DNA of 64,000 nt, taken from NCBI RefSeq assembly GCF_964033635.1, contig NZ_OZ035533.1, forward strand, positions 6,605,001-6,669,000. Direction: 5' to 3'. Position 1 is the stretch's first letter. Each line of letters begins with the position of its first letter. The notes under the pieces were generated by a model. That model had not been told where the DNA came from. It worked only from the letters and a program-made list of their open reading frames with translations, and did no database searches. The stretch is from Chitinophaga sp. MM2321. Its GTDB lineage: Bacteria > Bacteroidota > Bacteroidia > Chitinophagales > Chitinophagaceae. This document shows, in pieces, positions 37,143 through 44,893 of this stretch. Both the position numbers and the translations under genes were made by a program.

Positions 37143-38489
37143 ATGTCTTTACAACGATTTTTTTATACGTTTCTTATCATTTTTGGGATCAGTAGTTGCG
37201 TGATCAGCAAAAAAGCGCAACACAAGGAAATCTCATTTGATGATGGTATCCGGCAGATTAACCACGTGGTAGTGATCTATATGGAAAACCACAGTTTTGA
37301 TAATCTGTATGGAGAGTTCAAAGGAGCAAATGGTATTGAAAATGCCAAGAAGGGCAATGTTGTACAGGTTGACAAGGATGGAAAACCTTATAAGTACCTT
37401 CCTGAGATTCCGAGGAACAACTCTTTCCCTACCAACCTGCCAAATGAACTTTTTAATATAGACAAATATGTTCCGTCTGACAAGAAAACGCCTGATGTTA
37501 CTCACCGTTTTTTTCATAACCAGTTGCAAATTGACGGAGGAAAGATGGATAAGTTTGCGGCATATAATGATTCCAAAGGACTGGCGATGGGTTATTACAG
37601 GACTGAAAAGCTACCGCTGTATCCAATGGCTCAAAAATACACGCTGTGCGACAATTTTTTTCAGAGTGTCTTTGGCGGCTCCTATTTTAACCATGTTTAT
37701 TTGATTGCTGCCGCCGCGCCAGTTTGGCCGGATGCCCCGGAATCATTGATCGCAAAAGTCGATGCTGATGGCAAGATGATAAAGGATGGCATAGTTACTC
37801 CTGATGGCTATGTTGTCAATCATGTTCTTTCACGAAACACACCTTACCCTCCCAAATCGGATACTTCCCGATTATTGCCCTCCCAGACGATGCCGACTAT
37901 TGGCGACCGGCTGAGTGAAAAAAATATATCCTGGGCCTGGTATTCGGAGGGATGGGACGATGCGGTGGCAGGAAAGAAAAATAATTTTGCTTATAATCAT
38001 GAACCCTTCCTTTATTTTGCCCGGTATGAAGACGGGACAGAAGGCCGGAAACACTTGAAGGATCAGAATGATTTCATTAAAGCAGCAAAAGCAGGCACCC
38101 TTCCCAGCGTTTCCTTTGTGAAACCCGGCGGTGGAAATGACGAACATCCGGGCAGTTCTGATGTATATTCTTCAGAACAACTGGCAGTAAACCTGATCAA
38201 TGCAGTATTGGAAGGACCCAATGCAAAGGATGCATTGGTTATTCTGACCTACGATGAGTTTGGTGGATTTTTTGATCATGTAAACCCACCGGTTATTGAC
38301 AGATGGGGGCCCGGAAGCCGTATTCCTGCAATTATTATCGGGCCATTTGCCAAAAAAGGCTACATAGATAACACACAATATGAGACAGTCAGCATTCTTT
38401 CTTTTATAGAGCATAGATGGGGAATAGAACCGTTGGCTCAACGGGATAAAAATGCGAATCCGTTCAGGAATGCGCTGATATTTAAATAA
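37143..38489 (+). CDS. Phospholipase C/acid phosphatase-type phosphoesterase lipoprotein
   Basis: Lipoprotein of 448 residues (lipobox GISSC, Cys19) of the bacterial phosphoesterase family that includes non-specific phospholipase C and AcpA. The conserved metal-site opening HVVVIYMENHSFDNLYGEF (E48, N49, H50) is present, followed by GGSYFNHVYLIAAA, SWAWYSEGWDD, FVKPGGGNDEHP, ILTYDEFGGFFDHV and the final RIPAIIIGPFAKKG and SILSFIEHRWG. All key family blocks are present, so it should be active on phosphate esters outside the cytoplasm. It is followed after 30 bp by a di-heme peroxidase gene, which suggests a shared transcript. Confidence 0.9.
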   Translation: MSLQRFFYTFLIIFGISSCVISKKAQHKEISFDDGIRQINHVVVIYMENHSFDNLYGEFKGANGIENAKKGNVVQVDKDGKPYKYLPEIPRNNSFPTNLPNELFNIDKYVPSDKKTPDVTHRFFHNQLQIDGGKMDKFAAYNDSKGLAMGYYRTEKLPLYPMAQKYTLCDNFFQSVFGGSYFNHVYLIAAAAPVWPDAPESLIAKVDADGKMIKDGIVTPDGYVVNHVLSRNTPYPPKSDTSRLLPSQTMPTIGDRLSEKNISWAWYSEGWDDAVAGKKNNFAYNHEPFLYFARYEDGTEGRKHLKDQNDFIKAAKAGTLPSVSFVKPGGGNDEHPGSSDVYSSEQLAVNLINAVLEGPNAKDALVILTYDEFGGFFDHVNPPVIDRWGPGSRIPAIIIGPFAKKGYIDNTQYETVSILSFIEHRWGIEPLAQRDKNANPFRNALIFK

Positions 38490-38519
38490 ATCACTGTTAT
38501 TCAGGAGGAGGAATGTGTT

Positions 38520-40361
38520 ATGTATAAGAAGATCGGAACAGTAGCATTTCTGTGTATAGGAATATTTATTGCAGGCTTCACCTCCGTTAAATCGAATCAT
38601 ACAGAACAAACACAATCCAGTTCGCGTGAACGGAAAATTCAAAAAGAAATTTTCAGTCAAATCGTATCCTTCCACGATTATGTAAAAGATACCTTCTTTT
38701 TAGAGGTTAGTAAAGATAAGGTTGACGAACAAAGCGTTCGGCAAGCCTTTTTAAAATCAAGATTGCTGTTCAAAAAATTTGAATGGGCGTCGGAGTATTT
38801 TACTGCCGACCTGACAAAGAGATTAAATGGCCCCCCTGTACAGGAGATCGAGAATGCTGATTTATTAGACCCTTCTTTAGCCCGTGCTGTTGATCCAATG
38901 GGCCTGCAGGTGATTGAGCAATTTATCTATCCGAAGTACGATACAGCCGGAAAAGAAGAGCTGATCAGTGAAATCAGGCATCTAATAACAAATACGGAGT
39001 ATCTGATTTCTTATTTTGCTGATCAGCCGCTTGCCGATTGGCGAATTTTGGATGCTGCCAAGTTAGAGGTATTCAGGATAATCACTTTGGGAATTACCGG
39101 ATTTGATAATTCTCTTTCTTTGAAGAGTATGGAAGAATCGTCCGCATCTTTAAAAAGTCTGCGGGATATCCTTTGTTTCTATATCAATAAAAAGAAAAAA
39201 ACGTCTTTATTACAGGATCTGAATGCCTCCATAACATATCTTCATCATCATCCTGATTTTGACTCCTTCGACAGAGCGGCATTTATTACACGCTTCGGAA
39301 ATAAGATCAGCGCCGGGATAGCACAATTGGAGCAGGATTTACCGGGCCGTAAAATTAAATATAACCGAATGCTTAGGCAGGAGGTAAGAACATTGTTTGA
39401 TTCCGGTGCATTTAATGCAGATGCATTTTCTCCCGGTCCTGAATTTCATATAACAGCTGCTAAAGTGGCGTTAGGTGAAAAACTTTTTTATGATGTATCA
39501 CTATCCGGTACCGGTACAAGAAGCTGTGCTTCCTGCCACAACCCTGATCTGGCATTTACGGACGGACTGACTAAGCATACAGATATTCATGTTCCTTCAA
39601 AACTGCTGACGAGAAATGTACCGACGTTACTCAACGCTGCTTTACAGTCAAATTATTTCTATGATATGAGGGCGTTAACGTTGGAGGGTCAGGTGCGTGA
39701 TGTAGTCAGTAACAAACAGGAGATGGATGGTTCGATGGATGCGATCATAAAATATGTTTCTGCGGATAAATCATATCAGTCGTTATTCGCAAGGGCTTTT
39801 TCTGCAAAGACCGAAAAAGGAATCAGTCCGGATCAGGTGACAAATGCCCTTGCTTCCTATGTTCGTAGCTTGACAAAACTCAATAGCCGGTTTGATGAGT
39901 ATATGCGCGGTAATGAAGATGCCCTGTCAAAGCAGGAATTGAAAGGCTTTAATTTATTTATGGGGAAAGCGAAATGTGCTACCTGTCATTTCGCTCCCTT
40001 GTTTAATGGAGTTACTCCCCCCAAGTACATTGAGAGCGAAACGGAAGTGTTGGGTGTTCCCGCTTCCCTGGCGGATTCCACGCTGGACCCGGATCTGGGT
40101 TATTATAGCGTGATTGGTATTGATTCCTATAAAAATGCTTTTAAGATTCCCACTATCCGGAATATCAATAAAACTGCGCCTTATATGCACAATGGAGTAT
40201 ATCGGACTTTAGACCAGGTAATGGAATTTTATAATAATGCGGGAGCTGTGGGCTTAGGAATAAATCTTTCTAATCAAACGCTTTCTGAAGAAAGTCTTCA
40301 CCTCACTGAAAAAGAAAAAGAGGATGTCATTGCTTTTATGGAGAGTTTAGAAAGTAAGTAA
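38520..40361 (+). CDS. Di-heme cytochrome c peroxidase (MauG/CcpA type) with long N-terminal domain
   Basis: Periplasmic protein of 613 residues. A signal peptide or anchor lies at about 5-22 (IGTVAFLCIGIFIAGFTS). The C-terminal half holds two c-type haem sites, C336-A-S-C-H340 and C486-A-T-C-H490, with SNYFYDMRALTLEGQV, IRNINKTAPYMHNGVYRTLDQVMEFYN typical of the family. Residues about 30-300 are an added helical domain rich in charged residues, absent in the roughly 330-residue classic enzymes, and resemble the extra domain of longer Bacteroidota members. It probably reduces peroxide or oxidises a partner. It is 30 bp after a phosphoesterase gene, so a linked role in oxidative or phosphorus metabolism is possible. 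Confidence 0.88.
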   Translation: MYKKIGTVAFLCIGIFIAGFTSVKSNHTEQTQSSSRERKIQKEIFSQIVSFHDYVKDTFFLEVSKDKVDEQSVRQAFLKSRLLFKKFEWASEYFTADLTKRLNGPPVQEIENADLLDPSLARAVDPMGLQVIEQFIYPKYDTAGKEELISEIRHLITNTEYLISYFADQPLADWRILDAAKLEVFRIITLGITGFDNSLSLKSMEESSASLKSLRDILCFYINKKKKTSLLQDLNASITYLHHHPDFDSFDRAAFITRFGNKISAGIAQLEQDLPGRKIKYNRMLRQEVRTLFDSGAFNADAFSPGPEFHITAAKVALGEKLFYDVSLSGTGTRSCASCHNPDLAFTDGLTKHTDIHVPSKLLTRNVPTLLNAALQSNYFYDMRALTLEGQVRDVVSNKQEMDGSMDAIIKYVSADKSYQSLFARAFSAKTEKGISPDQVTNALASYVRSLTKLNSRFDEYMRGNEDALSKQELKGFNLFMGKAKCATCHFAPLFNGVTPPKYIESETEVLGVPASLADSTLDPDLGYYSVIGIDSYKNAFKIPTIRNINKTAPYMHNGVYRTLDQVMEFYNNAGAVGLGINLSNQTLSEESLHLTEKEKEDVIAFMESLESK

Positions 40362-40527
40362 GGTTTGTGGGATACTTACCCAAAAAAAAATTATCGTGTT
40401 TGCTATCCTAATGTATCTTTCTTCGTTAACCCATTGATGGACTATTTCACTAAGTATGTAAACTAGACGTCTTGAGAACTCCAATTTTAAAACTTAAGCA
40501 TTGTATTAAACTTGGCCTATTAGGACG

Positions 40528-41277
40528 CTATTGATCTATTTTGATTGTTATTTTCTCTACATTTGCCATAGGATATACATCATAGTTCTTTTCCTTTTCA
40601 TTATAGTAGAAAATGTAATTTTTTGTTTTACCAATAAAGTAATAGATGCTATCAGAGGATATTTGTTTGTTCTTAAAGGTAACAGTTGAGCCATAGTAGT
40701 ACTTTCTGTTTTTCACACCCTCAAATTCCATAAGAGAAGTCATTGATGTTAGTAATGCGAGGAACGTTATAAATATCCCCAATGGGAGATAGAGCATCCT
40801 TGGGTATCTATTATTTTGTTTAAAGAATAGTCTTCTATATTCCATTACCAATGTTATCATTAGCATTAGTGAAAGTGGTAAACTAATTAAGCATAAAGCC
40901 ATTATTAGGTATTTCCCAAAAAAGATTAGAGGCAAAGCTAAAACTGTGCTTATTAAAAAAAATATAAATGGAAATTTGTAGGCATAGTTGTACGCAATTA
41001 TTCTTTTGGTAATTTTCTCCTCACTTAAATTAGGTCTAAGGCCAATAATCGTCCTCTCGCTGATGCTTGTCATGCTCGCTGCTATGACTGTAAATAGGAC
41101 GATGAAAAAAGTGAAAATTATATCATTTAGAAATAGGGTTAATATTTCCGAAAAATCTAAGTATGACGTTATGTCAATAGTGAATAATCTATAATACAAG
41201 ATAATTCTTATTGCTCCCATAAAAATTAAAGCACTACCAGAATAAGGTATTAGGAATTTAAAATCTTCTTTATTCAT
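40528..41277 (-). CDS. Hypothetical membrane protein of the AbiJ-like island
   Basis: Unrecognised membrane protein of 249 residues. ATG 41277 is chosen because it places the start 13 bases after the stop of the AbiJ-like gene; a longer frame would overlap that gene by 44 bp. Five hydrophobic segments are visible: LIPYSGSALIFMGAIRIILYY, DIIFTFFIVLFTVIAA, FIFFLISTVLALPLIFF, LIMALCLISLPLSLMLMITL and LYLPLGIFITFLALLTSM. A tail of about 65 residues (SDSIYYFIGKTKNYIFYYNE) looks like a soluble beta-rich domain. Low G+C matches its two neighbours. Coupling with the AbiJ-like gene suggests a membrane effector of a defence pair, which is inference only. Confidence 0.65.
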   Translation of the reverse strand: MNKEDFKFLIPYSGSALIFMGAIRIILYYRLFTIDITSYLDFSEILTLFLNDIIFTFFIVLFTVIAASMTSISERTIIGLRPNLSEEKITKRIIAYNYAYKFPFIFFLISTVLALPLIFFGKYLIMALCLISLPLSLMLMITLVMEYRRLFFKQNNRYPRMLYLPLGIFITFLALLTSMTSLMEFEGVKNRKYYYGSTVTFKNKQISSDSIYYFIGKTKNYIFYYNEKEKNYDVYPMANVEKITIKIDQ

Positions 41278-41290
41278 ATTGCTATATAGG

Positions 41291-42166
41291 TTAGACTTGA
41301 TTAATTGTAATGCCAGCTTTGTTTGCTTTAGCAATCAAATAATTTATAAATGCACTACAAGAAATAAGCATGAATTTTGCATCCTCAAAATCGGAATTAG
41401 GATCATCCATTAATCCATGTCTTATTCCATCAGCATCACTTGTATAGTTGTAAAGGTTTTTTAGTCCTTGCTCAAGACTCTTATGGATTTTTAATTTACT
41501 TTTAACCCTATCAATTGCGCTATTCAGAGTATCACTGGTTTTTCCAGAGATAACTTTTGCAAGAGATTCAACAGCAGAAATAGATTCCTTTATGGAGTTT
41601 CTGTAATCAGGATTGAGTTTATCTGATAGTTTAGCTAAAGCCATTGATAAATGAATATTACATCCATTCAGGGCTGAATAAACATTGGAAACAGAAATGG
41701 CTTCTTCAATTTCTTTGATTTCTCGTTTGTTACTTATGGGAGCAATTAACCCATTTATGAATCTATAGCCAGAAAACTCTCTTTCAAGTACTTCGTTGAA
41801 GGTTGCTTCCACACTTTCTAGATCGACTAGTGAGCCAATTTTATATAGATAGTTAACTGATTCTTCTATCAATTCCAATGCTTGATACCATTCAGATTCA
41901 AGTATTTCTTTTCTGAAGTAGCTGAGCAGATTGACCTTGTAAAATGGAATCGTATCAATTGCTTTTTTATATACATTATGCCATAAATGGTTTGCCAATA
42001 GTCGTTGTAAGGTATTCAGCCCTTCTTGGTGTCTATCCAATTGAATCTTTGAACAGATGGTACTAGTATAGACATTCCATAAACTATTTCTTAAATCTAA
42101 ATCAAGTGATTCCAGTTGAATTGACTTCGTGATTGGGGCTATACCCATCCTTTGGCTAAATTTCAT
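41291..42166 (-). CDS. AbiJ-like abortive-infection-type protein
   Basis: Protein of 291 residues, mainly helical. Its first residues (MKFSQRMGIAPITKSIQLES, then LDLRNSLWN) match the start that I recall for AbiJ N-terminal-domain-4 proteins of phage abortive infection. The C-terminal part carries LNGCNIHLSMALAKLSDK, SISAVESLAKVISGK and a conserved-looking Asp-Gly-Ile-Arg-His-Gly motif (R249, H250) that recalls the C-terminal domain of this group and HEPN-like folds. The gene is 13 bp from the membrane protein gene after it, so both are probably co-expressed. It sits in an AT-rich segment near a tRNA. The family name is a recall-based call that a profile search could confirm; antiphage activity is inferred. 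Confidence 0.65.
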   Translation of the reverse strand: MKFSQRMGIAPITKSIQLESLDLDLRNSLWNVYTSTICSKIQLDRHQEGLNTLQRLLANHLWHNVYKKAIDTIPFYKVNLLSYFRKEILESEWYQALELIEESVNYLYKIGSLVDLESVEATFNEVLEREFSGYRFINGLIAPISNKREIKEIEEAISVSNVYSALNGCNIHLSMALAKLSDKLNPDYRNSIKESISAVESLAKVISGKTSDTLNSAIDRVKSKLKIHKSLEQGLKNLYNYTSDADGIRHGLMDDPNSDFEDAKFMLISCSAFINYLIAKANKAGITINQV

Positions 42167-42521
42167 ATTTCAGGGGTTGATCATTAAATATAGGGAATTC
42201 GTTACAAACAGTTTACACAAATCAATACTTTATTCTTGCATACAATTCTGAAAAAATTGAAGCTAAACTAAATTCTAAATGAACCTACTGAATATTTCGT
42301 GCAGGTCTTTACTCTCATCCAACATTTATGGCCCCCTAGAGAATACTTACAGCTTTTGCCCCTTACCAAAATTAAGTGTGTTTTAAGAGGGGCAGAAGTT
42401 TCATAGATCTATGTATGTTGACTTCTAAAACTTTTACCAACTTAAGACACCTCAAACCAAAACCAGTCGGCCAGTCAATACCTGATATAGGTTTATGGTT
42501 GACTGTTCTTTAGCAATTAAA
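42167..42521. other. AT-rich intergenic region with one direct-repeat copy
   Basis: No gene is seen in these 355 bases. It contains ATGTATGTTGACTT (42411-42424), repeated exactly at 43502-43515. The strong AT bias matches the genes on both sides. Confidence 0.45.
42411..42424. repeat. 14-bp direct repeat, copy 1 (ATGTATGTTGACTT)
   Basis: Identical to 43502-43515; the following bases also agree in part (AACTT 5 to 9 bases downstream). The two copies flank the PD-(D/E)xK-like gene. Each lies upstream of a minus-strand gene, so a promoter element is an alternative to a cassette boundary. Confidence 0.6.
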
Positions 42522-43388
42522 TCAGAATTTCCTCCTTATGTCGCTAAGTATCCCCAGTATGTTTTTTAAACATCCTTGCGTTTTGTTCTTTCTTACTCTA
42601 TTCCATTCATCTATGATCGAAAAGTCTTTTGGATAGGGGCTATAATCTCTTATTTCTGTTCTGTAAAATTGACTAGGTGCAAGATTTGTCTGAATAAATT
42701 TCCATGAATTGTAGACAAAGTCAAGGTCTTGATTAAATCCCATTACCTTTATTAAAGAAAGGGAGCCATTCAGTTGAAGGAATAGAGATTTTTTAATTTC
42801 AATTATATTTTTTCCAAAGGGAACCTTAAGCTCATGAAGAATTTCTTTGGCATCTAAGGCACTACTTTTACCAGTCTGAATTACTCCTAAACTTATGAGA
42901 TTTATTATATTGATGTCAGTATAGGAATAGTTTAGTTTAATAGGAAGTGATTCATTAGGTAGATCGTTTAAAGATGCTTCAATTAGGATAACTCCACCAG
43001 GGGAGTTTGGACATATTACTGTATCAAACGCATAATCTTCCATTTGACTAAATGCGGGTCGAAGGATTGATTTATGAACCTTCCATGCTCTAGTTTTAGA
43101 GTGGAAGATAGATTTTAACTGGATTTTTCTGGAAAAGCCTGTTTGATCTTCAATTATAATATCACAACCTTCATTATCGACCTCCTGTTCATAAATCTTC
43201 AAATGGCGTTCCATACTTGCTGATGCCAGTTTTAGGTCAAACATAAGCCCATATCTAAAAGTGACCTCTCGAATTGTTGAATTACCCCCTTTATTTAGAA
43301 ATTTGGTGATTCGTAATTTTTTATCCTCTTTTTCACTTATTCTTATTGAATTAGGACTGTTCATTTGATCCAATAATTCTTTACTCAT
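42522..43388 (-). CDS. Hypothetical protein with PD-(D/E)xK nuclease-like N-terminal core
   Basis: Unrecognised protein of 288 residues. Near the N-terminus, residues E60 (SASMERHLKIYEQE), D76 (GCDIIIED) and Q90-L-K92 (RKIQLKSIFHS) form the spaced acid/acid/QxK pattern of restriction-like nucleases; it resembles DUF4365-type proteins, in which the pattern is E, GxD and (V/I)QxKs. The remaining 190 residues show no known motif. It lies next to an AbiJ-like gene pair, all in an AT-rich segment by a tRNA gene, a setting common for defence genes. The nuclease call is a pattern-based inference and needs a fold prediction. Confidence 0.55.
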   Translation of the reverse strand: MSKELLDQMNSPNSIRISEKEDKKLRITKFLNKGGNSTIREVTFRYGLMFDLKLASASMERHLKIYEQEVDNEGCDIIIEDQTGFSRKIQLKSIFHSKTRAWKVHKSILRPAFSQMEDYAFDTVICPNSPGGVILIEASLNDLPNESLPIKLNYSYTDINIINLISLGVIQTGKSSALDAKEILHELKVPFGKNIIEIKKSLFLQLNGSLSLIKVMGFNQDLDFVYNSWKFIQTNLAPSQFYRTEIRDYSPYPKDFSIIDEWNRVRKNKTQGCLKNILGILSDIRRKF

Positions 43389-43501
43389 AAGGTCTTATTG
43401 TGTAGTGATAAGATTATGTGTAATAATTTACAAGGAGAACATTACAACTTTTACTATTTCCCAATGTATGTGTTTCAAAGTAATTAATTTTTTAGAGGTT
43501 G

Positions 43502-43515
43502 ATGTATGTTGACTT
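43502..43515. repeat. 14-bp direct repeat, copy 2 (ATGTATGTTGACTT)
   Basis: Exact copy of 42411-42424, 114 bp upstream of the PD-(D/E)xK-like gene. A degenerate relative of the adjoining sequence (CTTGAGAACT) occurs at 40471-40480, near the other edge of the island. Confidence 0.6.
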
Positions 43516-43681
43516 TGAGAACTTAGATATTTTCAGCTATACAGCTTCGAGGACAAAGAAGCTGATAAAAATTCTGATTCCTTCCATTTTTTAAAAGGTT
43601 GTAGAACTCCTTTTTAAAGAAATGGCCTAAAGCTGCAAATATGTAAATAATTGATATTAAAGTTCTTAAATGATGTTTTAC

Positions 43682-43725
43682 TGCTACCTCCAAAAATATG
43701 TACTGCTACCTTCAGTGCTACCTCC
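43682..43725. repeat. Three short direct repeats TGCTACCT(C/T)C beside tRNA-Ser
   Basis: TGCTACCTCC (43682-43691), TGCTACCTTC (43704-43713) and TGCTACCTCC (43716-43725) lie 22 and 12 bases apart. Such arm-type repeats beside a tRNA may be integrase-binding remnants of a lost element. They are short, so chance is possible. Confidence 0.4.
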
Positions 43726-43835
43726 AGATTGAATAATAAGAAGAATTACAAGCAATAAAAAACAACAGATTAAGAGTGCTGCACAATACACAATCAGTTA
43801 AAACCCTTGCCTGTATTGCAAATGTGGACACACAC

Positions 43836-43872
43836 AAAAAAGCCCTGATAACAATTAAGTCACCAGGGCTTT
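43836..43872 (-). terminator. Terminator of tRNA-Ser
   Basis: A 9-bp stem (43839-43847 with 43864-43872, AAAGCCCTG and CAGGGCTTT) is followed on the minus strand by a TTTTTT run. It starts 8 bases after the tRNA 3' end. Confidence 0.88.
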
Positions 43873-43879
43873 AAAGCTG

Positions 43880-43966
43880 CGGAGAAGAAGGGATTCGAAC
43901 CCTTGAAGCCCTTTCAAGCTTACACACTTTCCAGGCGTGCCGGTTCAACCACTCCCGCACTTCTCC
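43880..43966 (-). tRNA. tRNA-Ser (anticodon GGA)
   Basis: The acceptor stem GGAGAAG (43966-43960) pairs with CTTCTCC (43887-43881), with discriminator G at 43880. The anticodon stem CACGC/GTGTG encloses CTGGAAA with anticodon GGA, read on the minus strand. The T arm GGGTTCGAATCCC is complete, and there is a long variable arm as in all tRNA-Ser. The CCA end is not encoded. It reads UCC and UCU codons. A strong terminator follows, and the accessory island lies downstream of its 3' end. Confidence 0.95.
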
Positions 43967-44053
43967 GTGATTATCTCTGAACGAATTGGAAGAGTTGAAT
44001 TTCCAATTCAGGGTTGCAAAGATAATCGTTTACTTTAAATTTCCAATAGTTTT

Positions 44054-44746
44054 TTAGGCACGATCATACAACCGCCAGATTCCACCCCCTAAAAGCCCGC
44101 CGATAATGGGTCCTACGAGGAATACCCACAGGTGTGACAACGCATCGCCACCTACAAATAAGGCGGGGCCAATACTACGTGCGGGGTTTACAGATACGCC
44201 TGTAACAGGGATGCCTACGATGTGGATCATCGTCAGCGACAAGCCAATAGCTACGCCGGCAAACATCCCGTTGTGGTTGTTTTTGCTGGTACTGCCATGT
44301 ACTACTACCAGGAAAATGGCCGTGAGCACAATTTCAGCAATAAGACCACTCATGAGCGAGTAGTGATCCGGAGAACCTCCTTCCACACCGTTTTGTCCCA
44401 GTCCATTTGCGGCGAGGCTATAGTCTGCTTTGCCCTGCGCCACTAAAAAAAGCAGCCCCGAGGCTACAATGGCTCCGGCTATTTGCGCTATGATGTAAGC
44501 GCCTGCATCCTTGCCCGAAATTTTACCGTTGACCAGCATAGAAATAGTGATGGCCGGATTGATATGGCAACCGGAAATATGTCCGATAGCATACACCATC
44601 GTTAATACCGACAAGCCAAAAGCAAAGGCAATACCCAGGAAGCCAACATGTGCGCCGGCAAGTACGGCGCTGCCGCAACCCATAAATACCAACACAAAAG
44701 TGCCGAAGAATTCAGCAATGCATTTCTGTGATAAGGAAACATTCAT
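44054..44746 (-). CDS. aqpZ: Aquaporin Z-type water channel
   Basis: Inner-membrane MIP-family channel of 230 residues. ATG 44746 (MNVSLSQKCIAEFFGTFVLVF) is chosen over an upstream start. Both NPA boxes are present (GCHINPAIT and SVNPARSIG) on two half-helices among six membrane segments. The narrow-filter region (with ISGCHINPA and TGVSVNPARS) is of the water-channel type rather than the glycerol-facilitator type. The gene stands alone between tRNA-Ser and a minus-strand hairpin. Confidence 0.92.
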   Translation of the reverse strand: MNVSLSQKCIAEFFGTFVLVFMGCGSAVLAGAHVGFLGIAFAFGLSVLTMVYAIGHISGCHINPAITISMLVNGKISGKDAGAYIIAQIAGAIVASGLLFLVAQGKADYSLAANGLGQNGVEGGSPDHYSLMSGLIAEIVLTAIFLVVVHGSTSKNNHNGMFAGVAIGLSLTMIHIVGIPVTGVSVNPARSIGPALFVGGDALSHLWVFLVGPIIGGLLGGGIWRLYDRA

Positions 44747-44842
44747 AGTGAAAATAGATTTTGTGGTGAATAGAAAATCCGGGGAACAACACATACCGGA
44801 AGGGATCCGGTCATTTAAATTTAATGTAAATCTGCGGAAAAT

Positions 44843-44876
44843 AAAAAACGGGAAATACCACTTACAGTATTTCCCG
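44843..44876 (-). terminator. Terminator after asparaginase gene
   Basis: CGGGAAATAC (44849-44858) pairs over 10 bp with GTATTTCCCG (44867-44876), and a run of T follows on the minus strand (44848-44843). It ends the TatD-asparaginase unit. Confidence 0.85.
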
Positions 44877-44893
44877 CTGATATATTTTTTGAA

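Larger units (their letters stand above)
43389..43835. other. AT-rich region between the island and tRNA-Ser
   Basis: No gene is seen in this roughly 450-bp stretch. It contains the second 14-bp direct repeat copy and three copies of TGCTACCT(C/T)C close to the tRNA. No integrase gene or repeat of the tRNA 3' end could be found. Confidence 0.45.

Noticed and set aside
40528..41334. Longer version of the membrane protein that overlaps the AbiJ-like gene by 44 bp
   Set aside because: The inner ATG at 41277 gives a membrane protein start just after the neighbour's stop; the 19 added residues look like shadow coding.
43880..43966. Integration site repeat of the tRNA-Ser 3' end
   Set aside because: No second copy of the T-arm to acceptor sequence was found near 40.4 kb, so an attachment pair is not supported.
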